Shown in pieces: positions 44,507 through 55,813 of a stretch of DNA of 64,000 nucleotides (within the stretch, counting starts at the first letter, position 1; each line of letters starts with the position of its first letter). The notes beneath the pieces are model-generated. The model saw nothing but the letters and a program-made list of their open reading frames with translations, had not been told where the DNA came from and searched no databases. Source of the DNA: Spongilla lacustris (lineage: Eukaryota; Porifera; Demospongiae; Spongillida; Spongillidae); NCBI GenBank assembly GCA_949361645.1, contig OX442420.1, positions 1,642,244 to 1,706,243 of the forward strand, written 5' to 3'. Both the position numbers and the translations under genes were made by a program.

Positions 44507-47096
44507 CACAATACATTCACTCACAACACATGCATACATGCACATTCACGGGTCAATCCATCTATTGTGAGCGGGAGTTGTGCCTCACGTCTTCAGATTT
44601 TGCTCCAACCTCTCATATATGTTGGTCTTGATATGAAAGTGACTTTTACCATTTATTGGGTTAATAACGTTAATGGTTTACGAAATACACGCCACTGAAT
44701 AATTAATTTTTTCATAAATGTTGCAACTTTGCGCACTCATATCTTGGCTGCAATACAATTGACAGCAGAGTTTTTGGCACCAAATTGAAGGACATGATTA
44801 GTACAACTGATCTATGATGATTCTTTTTGGGGTGTGGGTAAACAGTAGCGGATCTAGGAATGGGGCTATGGGGGGGGCGGTTGGTTGGAGGGACGGCCGG
44901 GGGTGGGGGGTGCATCCCCTTGCCAGCAAGGGGGTATGGGGGAGCGCTGTAAGCTCCCCCATCGGGGCCTGGGGCTCTGCCCCAGAAGCTTTCACATTTT
45001 TCGCTTCAAACCACGCTGAATTTTTAAAAAAGAATTTACATACGCGCGATTTATTGCGACAACGCGCCTTGTAATGGCCGTCAACAGGCGCCTGAAATAT
45101 TGGATATGCTCGTGTGAGCAAACCGGCCGTACTTCTCTATATTGTCGTTGGGATGTATGTAAATTGCTTTAGAAGCATGGTGATCTAGCAATCGAAGCAG
45201 CAGCAGCTGTGAAAATGTTTCGCCATTTGCACCTTTTACGGAACGGTGAACCTAATTAAACCTTTAGTGACAATCGGTAGACTATGTACATTTTTTAAAG
45301 GCTGAAACTTTGTTCAGTATTTATTGTTAAGTATTTATTAACCTTCCGCTGCCTATGCCATGCACCCACGCGCGCACATTGAAGAAACGAATAGATTAAT
45401 AAAACGTTACCGGTTATTCCGGTATTAAATAAAATTTCATATCTAGATCTAATCATTGCATTTATCAAGAAATTGCCGCCCCCGACACACAAAAGGTGTG
45501 CTTTCTATAGATGTGTGTGCGTTACCCACGGTAGGTAGTGTGCGCGCACACGCATCGTGTGCGTGTGTGGGAGGGGGGGAGGGGGGGCGGCAATTTCATG
45601 ACAGGGGCGGCATTTAATATGAATGGGGGGGGGGGGGGGGGGGGGGGCTGCCGCCCCCCCCCCAAGGCTATGCTAGATCCGCCACTGTGGGTAAAGGGTA
45701 AAATTTTTAGCAACTTCAAACCACCTTTTGCAGTATAGAGGTGTCCACCACGTGAAACACGAGTTTTTTTCTTCACACAAGTGAAGGGACTATCAGTGTC
45801 AGTGATTTTCAAAAATAAAAAGTCTGTGTATTGATAACCCCTGAGAACCACGCAAGGTTTTACCTGAGGGCGCCATTTTTGTCTCATCAAAATTCAGTTT
45901 AGTTTACATAGGTCCAAGTGGTGTTATGTAAACTGTCTTACCACAGCTGCCCATGACTGAGCAGATAGTGCCTCCTTATTTGGGCACTTGCGGGCATTTT
46001 ATTCTGTTTTGTGCATCAAGTATTATTGTCGTGACAGTCACTGACCCATTAGAGAAGCATTGGCACCGCATACATTCGCACCTTCGAGTTACAGAAAAAC
46101 TTATTCAATATCCATTTGCAAAGTGGAGACTTGCTGTGTGTAAACTGCCTAAAAGCAGTTCAAAATCATTGTTCTGAAGTAGCTTCCGAACACGCAGGGC
46201 CTAGCAGTCTTTCTCAGGAATGTGTGTGCCAATAGTTGGCATACCTTCGCACAGCAAATTCCTGAGAAAGACTGCTAGGCCCTGCGTGTTCGGAAGCTAC
46301 TTCAGAACAATGATTTTGAACTGCTTTTAGGCAGTTTACACACAGCAAGTCTCCACTTTGCAAATGGATATTGAATAAGTTTTTCTGCAACTCGACGGTG
46401 CGAATGTATGCGGTGCCGATGCTTCTCTAATGGGTCAGTGACTGTCACGACAATAATACTTGATGCACAAAACAGAATAAAACGCCCGCACGTGCCCAAA
46501 TAAGGAGGCACTATCTGCTCAATCATGGGCAGTTGTGGTAAGACAGTTTACATAACACCACTTGGACCTATGTAAACTAAACTAAATTTTGATGAGACAA
46601 AAATGGCGCCCTCAGGTAAAACCTTGCGTGGTTCTCAGGGGTTATCAATACACAGACTTTTTATTTTTGAAAAACACTGAGATTGATAGTCCTTTCACTT
46701 GTGTGAAGAAAAAAACTCGTGTTTCACGTGGTGGACACCTATACTGCAAAAGGTGGTTTGAAGTTGCTAAAAGTTTTACCCTTTACCCACACACCAAAAA
46801 TAATCATCATAGATCAGTTGGACTGATCATGTCCTTCAATTTGATGCCAAAAACTCTGCTGTCAATTGTATTGCAGCCAAGATATGAGTGTGCATTTAAT
46901 TATTCAGTGGCGTGTATTTCGTAAACCATTAACGTTGTTAACTCTATAAATGGTAAAAGTCACTTTCATATCAAGATCAACATTTATGAGAGGTTGGAGC
47001 AAAATCTGAAGTCGTGAGGCACAACTCCCGCTCACAATAGATGGATTGACCCGTTAGTGTGTATGTGTGCATATGTTGTGAGTGAATGTATTGTGT
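44507..47096. mobile_element. Long palindrome 1 (foldback-like), arms about 0.85 kb
   Basis: The left arm (44507-46219, including an insertion) is the reverse complement of the right arm (46251-47096). The spacer is about 30 bp and itself holds the hairpin TGCCAATAGTTGGCA. Arm identity is high but not perfect. Both arms encode the same 74-codon frame (MTEQIVPPYLGTCGHF in the left arm at 45953-46177, MIEQIV... in the right arm at 46302-46526), of unknown meaning. The superfamily is unknown. Confidence 0.9.
44843..45687. mobile_element. hAT-type G-run element inserted in left arm of palindrome 1
   Basis: Ends CAGTAGCGGATCTAG (left) and, inward from the right, CAGTGGCGGATCTAG. Target duplication TGGGTAAA (44835-44842 and 45688-45695). 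The right arm of the palindrome has a single TTTACCCA at the matching place (46785-46792) and no insertion, so the empty site is preserved in cis. It contains G-runs and the block GGGGGAGCGCTGTAAGCTCC, shared with 50500-50530. Confidence 0.95.
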
Positions 47097-47099
47097 GTG

Positions 47100-47275
47100 C
47101 ATGTGTTGTGAGTGCACGTGTGTTGAGTGCATGTTTGTTGAGTGCATGTTTGTTGAGTGTACATGCGTGTTGAGACATGTGTTGTGTGTGTGCACTTACG
47201 TTGTGTGTTTTGTTTGTTATGTTATTGTGTATGTGTTGTGAATTTAATGTGCTTGTGTTGTGATTCTGCTTATGC
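47100..47275. repeat. TG-rich degenerate repeat
   Basis: Imperfect units such as GTGTTGAGTGCATGTTTGTT. The outer end of palindrome 1 passes into this sequence. Confidence 0.75.
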
Positions 47276-47639
47276 AATTTGAGTTTGCACTAATGTTCGG
47301 AGGAAAACTTATGTGTCTCTCTTTGAGCACAGATTATGAAGTGCATTAGAAATTCTGGTTATTTATGTTTGATTCAAGGATTGACTTGTGCTATAACAAT
47401 CGATATTTAATTTTTGTGCAGATACTTTAGCGTTGTGTCATCTATTGTGCATAGAGACTGAAAAAGTAGCAAGGGGAACAGCATTGGCTCTTGCTTGCTT
47501 CAGTCAAAAGCGGTTCATGGCAGCTATTTTGGGAACAGAATAACATTTTGACTTAAACCTTGGTGGTGGTCATTAGGTAGAAAACATCAACTTTGTTGCA
47601 ATAGTGATTATTCCAAAACTAGCTACAATTTCTGGTTGC

Positions 47640-47756
47640 ATTTTTTTCATGTACTTTCCAACCGTAGTCACTCTCTATCATTCTACAATTTCTGGTTGCA
47701 GTTGCAGTTTTTTATGTACTTTCCTAGCGTAGTCACTCTCTATCATTCTACATGGT
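47640..47756. repeat. Direct duplication of about 57-60 bp
   Basis: The words CTACAATTTCTGGTTGCA and GTAGTCACTCTCTATCATTC occur twice in tandem just upstream of the coiled-coil frame. Confidence 0.85.
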
Positions 47757-47768
47757 GTCCAGGATAAA

Positions 47769-48029
47769 ATGGATAGTGACAAACTGGAAAAGGAAATAAA
47801 ACATCTGGAAGAGAAAAGGAATGATCTGAATAAGAAAATTGAGAAACTGGAGAAGGAAAAGGATAATCTGAATAAGAAAAGTGAGAAACTGGAGAAGGAA
47901 AAGGATGATCTGAATACGAAAAGTGAGAAACTGGAGAAGGAAATTGATGATCTGAAACAGAAAGTTACAAAACTGGAGAAGGTAAAACCAGAAGAGAAAG
48001 TACAAGATACCGTACTGTACTTGCAATAA
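47769..48029 (+). CDS. Small coiled-coil protein (86 aa), 14-residue repeats
   Basis: ATG 47769 to TAA 48029. It is made almost entirely of four tandem 14-residue units of the form KLEKEKDDLNKKSE (two heptads each), ending in KPEEKVQDTVLYLQ. Leucines are placed at heptad a/d positions, so a parallel coiled coil is predicted over about 70 residues. The DNA units (42 bp) are similar but diverged mostly at tolerated positions. No domain name fits. It could be a genuine small gene, an exon of a longer one, or an in-frame minisatellite. Confidence 0.45.
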   Translation: MDSDKLEKEIKHLEEKRNDLNKKIEKLEKEKDNLNKKSEKLEKEKDDLNTKSEKLEKEIDDLKQKVTKLEKVKPEEKVQDTVLYLQ

Positions 48030-48034
48030 CAAAG

Positions 48035-48430
48035 ATAGCGTACACCGATGTACACATTTGGCTGAATGCCACAGGGGATTTAGTATTGTCACACGACCAT
48101 CCTGACTCATTGCTAGGTACTGGGGTAGGTTTTATACTTGGTGGGTACCCGTCACATGTGTTGTTGAGGTGGTTTGTGCATTAATAATAAAAGGTACAAC
48201 ATACTATTAGCTGATAGGTACTTCCACTACTGAACTGTACTGAACTAAAATGAGCATTGACCCATGCACAAGGACTTTTTACCCTTACATTGATCTTGGT
48301 TCACATAGTTAATACTGGGAAGGTTTTATGATTGGTGCGTTGTGACCTGCTAAGTATGCCCCTTTTGGAATGGTTGTATTGTTTAAATTTTATCTTACTA
48401 AGTCACATGTGGAGATAAGGTTGTTTATAT
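48035..48430. other. No gene seen
   Basis: Ordinary sequence. GAACTGTACTGAACT repeats near 48232. A repeated TGGTGGGTACCC / GGTTTTAT context (48130 and 48320) hints at an old local duplication. Confidence 0.3.
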
Positions 48431-48432
48431 TA

Positions 48433-49957
48433 GGGGGGTACTATAAATGGGTGTCTTTGGAATTCGCCTGCTCCAACTTAACCCTATGTGCATTGATAGA
48501 AATGAAGCATTTTGGCTGTAAAATGTATATACCTATCTTTAAATTTCACTTGATATCAATATCCATTTCCGCAACCTATCCTGCCGCCGATGCAGGTATA
48601 AACAAAAGTGGTGCTAACGGCAGAACGCAACAATTTGGAACTCCTTTTGTGTACCTGCCTCTATTGTTTAGTACCCAAGATGGCAGTTTTGTAGCGTATA
48701 TGCCATTGCCAACATAAAAATACTTATTGATATTGCCGAATAAGTTTTGTGAACGTTTCGTCGCTTGCGTGAATAAAGAATTATCGCAGTTAATGACTCA
48801 CTTATACAAACAACAGCAATCAAACAGCTTTGCATCAAATAAGAGACAACTACAATCGCAAACGTATTCGCATACGCGCACTACACAGAGCACTGAACAA
48901 CAGAACAAAGAGGGCATTACCTCAGCCTGCCTGCGATATCGCTAGAGCAGCGGTTCGAATCGCTAAATAGAACCCAATTGCCATGTAAACAGATGATGTT
49001 ATTAAAATAATATTTATAGATTAGTCATGGCATGTCTCATGTTTGAACGTTAGTAGCAGCACTAAACGTAAAGTTTACATTTCCTTTGTTTGGTCCTGTA
49101 ATTGTGTAGAAACGTTCTTGAAGTTGGTACTTGGAAATTTTTTTGCTTTTTAACCGTATAAAAGGTTCACATTATTGCAAGAATCATAATGGTACTTACA
49201 AATATAGGATTACTAGAAAAGGAAACAAAAATCTATTTATTCACATACCCTATTTGTTTTTAAATGCCAGAAAGCAAAAGCAATTCAGAAAAAATTAATG
49301 ATAAAAGTTTCACTTTGAGATAGTACACTTTATTAATACTGTTGTAAATTTCTTTTTCTGACTTGAAATTCTAGTGGTACAACGAGTTACTAAACTGTTT
49401 ATGAAATAATACTAATAGATTATTCCCATTCCCTTGTCATCGTCTTAAACCACTGTGGACTATAGGAGGGTGGATTGAGAGATCTTTGAGAGATCGCCAG
49501 TAATGATCACTCCAAGTACCCTCCTACTCCTCTTCAGTCCGCTCCCCCTGCCCTTTGACATCTTTCAAGTTCATCCTTTTGACGTAGAATTATCCACGAT
49601 AATTCTTTATTCACGCAAGTGATGAATTGTTAACAAAATGTACAATTAATCGGCAATATCGGCTAATGTTGGCGCTGGCATATACGCTACAAAACTGCCG
49701 TCTTGGGTACTAAACAATAGAGGCAGGTACACAAAAGGAGTTCCAAATTGTTTCGTTCTGACGCTAGCACCACTTTTGTTTATACCCGCATTGGCGGCAG
49801 GATATGTTGCGGAAATGGATATTGATATGTTTTATTCAAGTGGTAGGGGGTAAATTTAAAGATTAGTATATACATTCTACAGCCAAAATGCTATCAGTGC
49901 ACACAGGGTTAAGTGGGAGCAGCCGAATTCCAAAGTCACCCATTTATAGCACCCCCC
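48433..49957. mobile_element. Long palindrome 2, arms about 370 bp, TA flanks
   Basis: Ends GGGGGGT(A/G)CTATAAATGGGT in inverted orientation, each directly flanked by TA (48431-48432 and 49958-49959), compatible with a TA-duplicating (Tc1/mariner-like) or other element. The arms, 48433 to about 48790 and about 49590-49957, share a conserved frame (GTPFVYLPLLFSTQDGSFVA, then YMP) although non-coding positions differ. The central 800 bp is unpaired and shows no transposase. Confidence 0.85.
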
Positions 49958-49996
49958 TATTTGTGTGTTATTAGTTAGTGTTGTAATAATCACCAG

Positions 49997-50308
49997 GATG
50001 AGAGGCTGATTATATGGCAACTACTGAGGAATAAAGAGGAACGTGCAACTAAGATGCAGGAACATGCAACTAAGCTATTGGATCAGCTAAGTATGATACA
50101 GGATCAGCTAGGTCAGATACAAGATCAGCTGATTAATATATGTAAACAGCGATTTGAGTTAATGAAACGCGAAGAGCAAGGTAAATGATGGAATTCTTCC
50201 TCCTTTTGTTCTAATTACGTGGTTCTATCTACAGCAGCTAATGTCCATGATAAAGATGATTATACTAAGCCATCAAGAAGTAAAAAAGCAAGACAAGAAG
50301 GTACTTGA
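49997..50308 (+). CDS. Last two exons of a coiled-coil protein, unknown family
   Basis: Exon 49997-50180 (acceptor ACCAG/, donor CAAG/GTAAAT) reads WQLLRNKEERATKMQEH and a Gln/Leu heptad region (LLDQLSMIQDQLGQIQDQLI). Exon 50235-50308 joins in phase and ends with a basic stretch (SRSKKARQEGT) at TGA. The intron is 54 bp. The shape resembles C-termini of Myb/SANT-like accessory proteins of transposons, but this is only an impression. Upstream exons would lie beyond palindrome 2, or were replaced by it. Confidence 0.5.
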
Positions 50309-50423
50309 ACAGTGCAGTTTAACTGACTTGTAATAACATTTTGACCAGTGTGACGAGATGGGAGCCCATTTATCTTTATTAGAAAAGTACTGTATTTGGT
50401 CGTCTGTTGTGGTCATGTATAGT

Positions 50424-50600
50424 CAGCGGCAGATCCAGGATTTAGGGGGGGGGGGGGGGCGGAGCCGCCCCGGGGAGGGAGCACCCCTCCTGCCCAGCTA
50501 GGGGGTATGGGGGAGCGCTGTAAGCTCCCCGCGTCAGGGTCTGGGGTGGAGCCACAGAAGCCAATGCCTTTTGCGTAGAACCCCCCCCCCCAAAAGTACG
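50424..50600. mobile_element. Truncated G-run hAT-type element
   Basis: Starts CAGCGGCAGATCCAGG, then a G-run, and contains GGGGGAGCGCTGTAAGCTCC, both as in the element at 44843. The right end was not found, so it is a fragment or has diverged. Confidence 0.65.
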
Positions 50601-50609
50601 CAAAAACTG

Positions 50610-51070
50610 CACTAAAAACAGATAGAGGCTGGGGAGCCACAGATCAAGAGATCAGCCTATATGCATGTTCAAAGCGCCAATAAATCGCCACGATAATGTT
50701 CCAAACACTTGGTTAATATCTATGGTAGTACTGAACTCACCGTTGATTCGTTTAGAAAATGCACTGCATGGGGCGGAACTCCTGCAACTTCGTTATATTA
50801 AAAAAATCATTGAATCCCTTTGAAAAAGGTTTGATTTTAAAATTAGATTACAATGAATTGTGCTATGCATTTGCTAGCTGCTCATTTGTTTTCCAATACA
50901 AGAGCCAATTTATCTATCGAGGATGCCATGTCGTAAATGCATCTATTATATTCTCTACCATCATGATCACAGAGGCTCCAAGCCATTATCGTTTAGATAT
51001 ACATTTGTAGGAAACTGATGCAAGCTTTTAGAGACAGCAAAAAGGCAGACTGACCATTGCAACGTACTAT
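50610..51070. other. No gene seen
   Basis: An 83-codon plus frame (50759-51010) has no recognised domain. Confidence 0.3.
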
Positions 51071-51769
51071 CAAATGGGATCATTTCCGAGAAAAGGGACC
51101 TAGCGCATATTATAAAAATGGTATCATGTTTGCATTGCTATAACTTTTGAACGGTTAAAGCTATTAACTTCCTATTTTCTGGCTATCATACTACACCATT
51201 GTCTTGAACATGCTCCATGTCAGTATTGCAACTTCTGATACCCCAAGGGGTTCAAACTCGCCATAACTTTAGGCAGGAATACTCAAATCGCTCCAAATTC
51301 GCTTTGTACATAAAGAGGTCCCTTAGCAATTGGATCGTTCTGTTCGTTAATTTTTAGGTCATCTGTTACGGAGATACAGTTGAAGAAACTACTTGCATGT
51401 TTTCACGCTCGATTCCTGCCAATGATTTGGGTGAATCGGGTCCCGCTCAATGTATGGGGAGGCGATGTTTATATCATTGGCGCGAATCAAGCGGGAAAAC
51501 GTGCAAGTACTTTGTTCAACTGTATCTCCGTATTAACGAACAGACCAATCCAATAGCTAAGGGACCTCTATGTACAAACCGAATTTGAAGCGATTTGAGT
51601 GCTCCTGCCGAAATTTATGGCGAGTTTGAATCCCTTGGGGGTATCGGAAGTTGCGTTACTGACATGGAACATGTTCAAGACCCCAAAATGTTACTTATTG
51701 TACTTTACCATAGAGCAATGGTGTAGTATGAAGTGCTGAAAATAGGAAGTTGATAGCTTTAACCGTTCG

Positions 51770-52057
51770 CAGTGTTTCGCACAGAATGCTTTTCAAACAG
51801 GGCGCTCATGATTAATTAGCATATGCGGTACCACCCACGTTCGTATTGGCCGATTCAACCAGTGGGGGGGGGGGGGGGGGGGGGGGGGCTGTCCGCTTTT
51901 AGCCGATTGCACTGATTCTTACAGTCCGTCACGCGCGTTCAATGGCACGATCGCAAACTGCGAGTAAGTTACATGTAATTGTATGGCCACGCCCATTTCC
52001 CCGGAAAATTCAAACAGGGCGGCGCGCCCTGATTTTGCTATGCTGTGGGAAACGCTG
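51770..52057. mobile_element. 288-bp hAT-type MITE in palindrome 3
   Basis: Ends CAGTGTTTCGCACAG and, inward from the right, CAGCGTTTCCCACAG. Flanked by the 6-bp repeat CGTTCG (51764-51769 and 52058-52063). The left arm of the palindrome has the uninterrupted sequence (AACTTTTGAACGGTT), confirming the insertion. Contains a G-run of about 23. Confidence 0.88.
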
Positions 52058-52126
52058 CGTTCGAAAGTTATAGCAATTCAAATGTAATGCCATTTTATAT
52101 AACACTTTTTAAAAATATGCGCTAGG

Positions 52127-54873
52127 CAGGGTTTCCACCAGCGCCACGCAGTAATTGTGGTTGACCATGTTGATATATTCATTGCTGACAGTGGTGGTGT
52201 TAACAGAACAGTGTACCTAAGCCTACCTAAGCCTAATTCCACAATTAAAAAGTGGGAGTGCCTTGCAATACGTATTGCAATAGGATTTTCCCTTACAAAT
52301 TTCGCTTGGTAAGGGGGATTTAGTATCTTATGTTCTACCCACAAGCCCCTCCTTCAAACAGTATATAAAGGGTACATGCAGGTTTACAAAGCATGTTAAT
52401 CAAGAAAAAGCATTTGAATCAGTGATGAGTTTAGAGGAGGCTTCTACATTAGTGAGTAAAAAGAAAAATAGTGGGCATAAGGTTGGCTACTGTCCAGCAT
52501 GGAAGCAGCAGTATCCGTGGGTAGTCACAGTAGAACAGGTTGATGGTTCTGTGATAGGGCTTCTTTGTGAGCTTTGCAGACTGCAAAATGCCACTGAAGT
52601 TGAACAAAGCAAGCCTTGTGTATGGACATCTATACCCTGCACTTCTCTTCGCAAAGATTGCATTGAGCGCCACAGACAATCAAAAATGCATATAGTAGCT
52701 TCGCTACAACAAGGAAGTGATGCAGCAATGAGTGCAGATGAATCACAGAGAAGGGCACTAATAGGAACACTAAAGATTGTCTACTGGCTAGCTAAAGAAG
52801 AGGTTGCCATCTTTACCAAGTACGAATCCTTGTTGTGCCTGGTACAGAGCCTTGGGTGTACATACATAAAAGATATTTCTCGTGGTAGAAATGCAACATA
52901 CTCAAGCCATCAGATTGTAGGAGAGTTCATACAGTGTCTTGCATCAGTCACAGCAGATGCAAAGCTGAGTAGGCTACGATCCAGTCCCTTCTATTCACTG
53001 ATGATTGATGAGTCAACTGACACATCTGTTTTGAGCCAGCTTGTCATTGTAGCAAAATATCTCCTACCATCTGGAGATGTGGAAACCTCATTTGTACACA
53101 TGTGTGACATTGCTAATGGCAAAGCAGAAACAATTGAAGAAGCAGTTATGGCATACATTCAGAACTTTGACCTAAATGTTAACAAACTGCGTGCTTTTGG
53201 CAGTGATGGTTCATCTGTGATGGTGGGTAAGAACAATGGTGTAGCTGCCAAACTGAAGATCCACCAACCACGCTTACTATCGATTCACTGCATCAATCAC
53301 AGACTTGCACTTGCTGCAGCTCATGCCGCTGATGACATTCCATATCTGCAAAAGTTTAAATCTACAGTGCAATCACTATTCCTGTTCTACCAGAACAGTC
53401 CTGTCCGAATGGCTGGCCTTCATTAGATACAGGAAATTTTCAATGATCCTATAATAAAGCTTACCCAAGCCAAAGATTTTCGGTGGTTGTCTCATGATGC
53501 TGCCATTAACTCAATAATTTGCACACTTCCATCGTTAATTGCAAGTTTAGAAAGAGACACTACAGAGCGCTCTGAACCAGCGGCTGAAGGTTTAGCAAAG
53601 TTTGTGAAGACCTACTACTTTATCACTTGTGCTCACCTTCTGCATCACATCTTGCCTCATATAAGTCACATGAGCCTGATATTTCAAAAGGAGCACGTGG
53701 ATGTATCACTAATACAGCCAGCCCTTGATTCCACCATACAAAGCATACGAGCATATCGTACAGCAAATATACCACAAGAGGTTGATGCAGTTATTGAAGG
53801 TGCTCTTCAAGGCTTCAAAATTAAGGATTCAGAAACAGAAAGGGAAAGGCTTCGTGATTGCATCCAGATGAAATATGTTGATGCTGTTATCAAAGAACTG
53901 GAAATTTATTTCCCTAACAGTGATGAATATAATGCCTTTACCATATTTGACCCTTCTAAATTACCAAGTGTTTCATTTGACACTTGGGGACTAGACAAGC
54001 TGGCAATCCTTGAAGACAAGTATGGAAATGGGGACAATCCAGACATTGACTGTAGTGCGTTAGAATCTGAGTGGAAGAGCATCAAACACTTCATGTCCCG
54101 TGCATATCGTAATACAGACATGAGGTCATTTTTGAAGCTGCTAGTCTCAGATGCAACTCTTAAAGACCTATTCCCTCAGATGTCAAGACTAGCTTCCATT
54201 GCACTAATCCTGCCTGTTAGTACTGCAGAGTGTGAAAGATGCTTTTCCGCAATGAACAGAATTAAGGCAAATCTTAGAAATAGACTGCAAACATCAACTT
54301 TATGTCAACTAATAACAATTTCAGTGGAGGGGATGCCTTTAGAGCACTTTGAGTTTGAAAAGGCTGCTAGCATTCGGGGTAGCATGAACAAACGTAGAAT
54401 AAGTGTAATTGCATAACTATGCTGATTGATGCATGTATTTGAAGACTTACTACTCTCTAATAATGCAGATTTACAATGTGATTATGAAAATACCACCAGT
54501 TTGATGAACTCTACAGAGAAAGGGATATACCTAATGCCAAAATGGAGGGATTGGTAGTAGAATACGATAAATTAACACCCTTGTATACATACAACTATTA
54601 TCACCCTTGCGCCCATGGGAGCAAAACAGTGCATTTTGGTCCTGCACACATACATGTACACTTACATGTATGCACAATTTATACATATTGAAAATTGAAT
54701 AGATTATTACATGTACGAGGCGATTCCTTCTTTTCAATTGTGGATTACGCCCCCTTATTAGGCTTAGGTAGGCTTAGGTACACTGTTATGTTAACACCAC
54801 AACTGTCAACCATGAATATATCAACATGGTCAACCACAATTACTGCATTTGCGTGGCGCTGGTGGAAACCCTG
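52127..54873 (+). mobile_element. Nearly complete autonomous hAT transposon (2.75 kb)
   Basis: Terminal inverted repeats begin CAGGGTTTCCACCAGCGCCA; imperfect similarity continues for about 100 bp (including CCTAAGCCTACCTAAGCC and its complement). Flanked by CTAGG (52122-52126 and 54874-54878), a 5-bp duplication as in some hAT groups. It carries one transposase frame. The left arm of palindrome 3 has one uninterrupted copy of the target context (GGGACCTAGCGCATA). Confidence 0.93.
52422..54416 (+). pseudogene. hAT-family transposase with one premature stop
   Basis: 664 codons in one frame from ATG 52422 to TAA 54416, broken only by TAG at 53424. N-terminal zinc-binding region (LLCELC ... ERHRQSKMH), then the hAT core: FYSLMIDESTDTS with the first acid, FGSDGSSVMVG, the C-x2-H motif in SIHCINHRLALAAA, an RW in DFRWLSHD, and the C-terminal dimerisation block (LALILPVST-like SIALILPVSTAECERCFSAM, then NRL). 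It resembles the hAT-derived ZNF862-type proteins. It would cut and paste the element around it. The single stop and otherwise intact frame indicate recent inactivation, readthrough or a base error. Confidence 0.93.
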
Positions 54874-55197
54874 CTAGGTCAGAAATGATCCCAAATACTG
54901 AAATAGCATCACTGCACATTAGCCAAATCTTCTACTTGGATCTTTAGAGATGCTGGTGCTGTTGTTCATCCACGTTTAGGAGATAGAGGACCTGCATGAT
55001 TCTTTGTCGTTTTGACACTGTCACGTTCAATCCCTTCAAATTGTGCGACCATTGCATATAATTATCAAACTATCGGTATTGAATAATTGATGATCTATAT
55101 CGGCACGTATCACGCACACGCTGTATGAATCAATAATCATAGGTATAGGCAGAGCTAGCTAGCTAAGCAGCTAAATAAAGTTAATGGCATACATTTT

Positions 55198-55226
55198 TTT
55201 TTGGGGGGGGGGGGGGGGGGGGGGGT
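55198..55226. repeat. Poly-T/poly-G run
   Basis: T-run followed by a G-run of about 23. Length probably unreliable. Confidence 0.85.
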
Positions 55227-55494
55227 CACAGCTGATAGTACCAGTCAATAACCATAAAACCTAATGTAGCTTGGTAGTGAGCACAACAATATATGGGTAA
55301 TATGCATTGCTACCTTAGCTGGATTATTTATTTGCATAGCTGCATATATGTATTGGGCTCATGAATGGGAAGCTTATGTTGCAAAAGAATGATGCACCTA
55401 CAGTACACAAATCAAGATATTAATTTCATATCACTAGTATTGTGTGGTTATAGTATGCACATGGTCATCACTAGTGTGTCATCTAGCTAGGGTG

Positions 55495-55610
55495 GTCATC
55501 ATATAGTGTGGTCATTATCTGGTGTGGTCATTATCTGGTGTGGTCATCATCTAGCTTGGTCATCATCTAGTGTGGTCATCATCTGGTGTGGTCATCTTGT
55601 GTGGTCATCT
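55495..55610. repeat. Short minisatellite (GTGTGGTCATCATCTA)n
   Basis: Seven or so imperfect units of 16-18 bp, ending next to the left end of palindrome 4. Confidence 0.85.
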
Positions 55611-55813
55611 ACAGTACAGTCATGGCTTGGAAATAAGCACATTATCACCTCCACAAATAAGCACATTAGCGGTATTTTTAATGTGATTCACTCAGATCTT
55701 ATGGTAACTGTTGGTGTACTTAGCAAAACCCTATGATCTAACCTTCTTTTGTGTAATGAGTTTCATAGTTTACACAACAGTAAACAGGGTTGCACTCTAT
55801 GTACACATTTAAT

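Larger units (their letters stand above)
51075..54893. mobile_element. Long palindrome 3, with two transposons nested in the right arm
   Basis: The left arm (51075 to about 51430) pairs with 51480-51769, 52064-52126 and 54879-54893 once the two insertions are set aside. Example pairs: AAGGGACCTCTATGTACAAA against TTTGTACATAAAGAGGTCCC, and GGGATCATTTC at both ends. The loop is about 50 bp. Own target duplication not identified. Confidence 0.85.

Noticed and set aside
45522..45890. 122-codon minus-strand frame crossing 45687
   Set aside because: It runs across the border of a hAT-type element into palindrome arm sequence; the mirrored frame at 46589 has a different end, so it is not a conserved gene.
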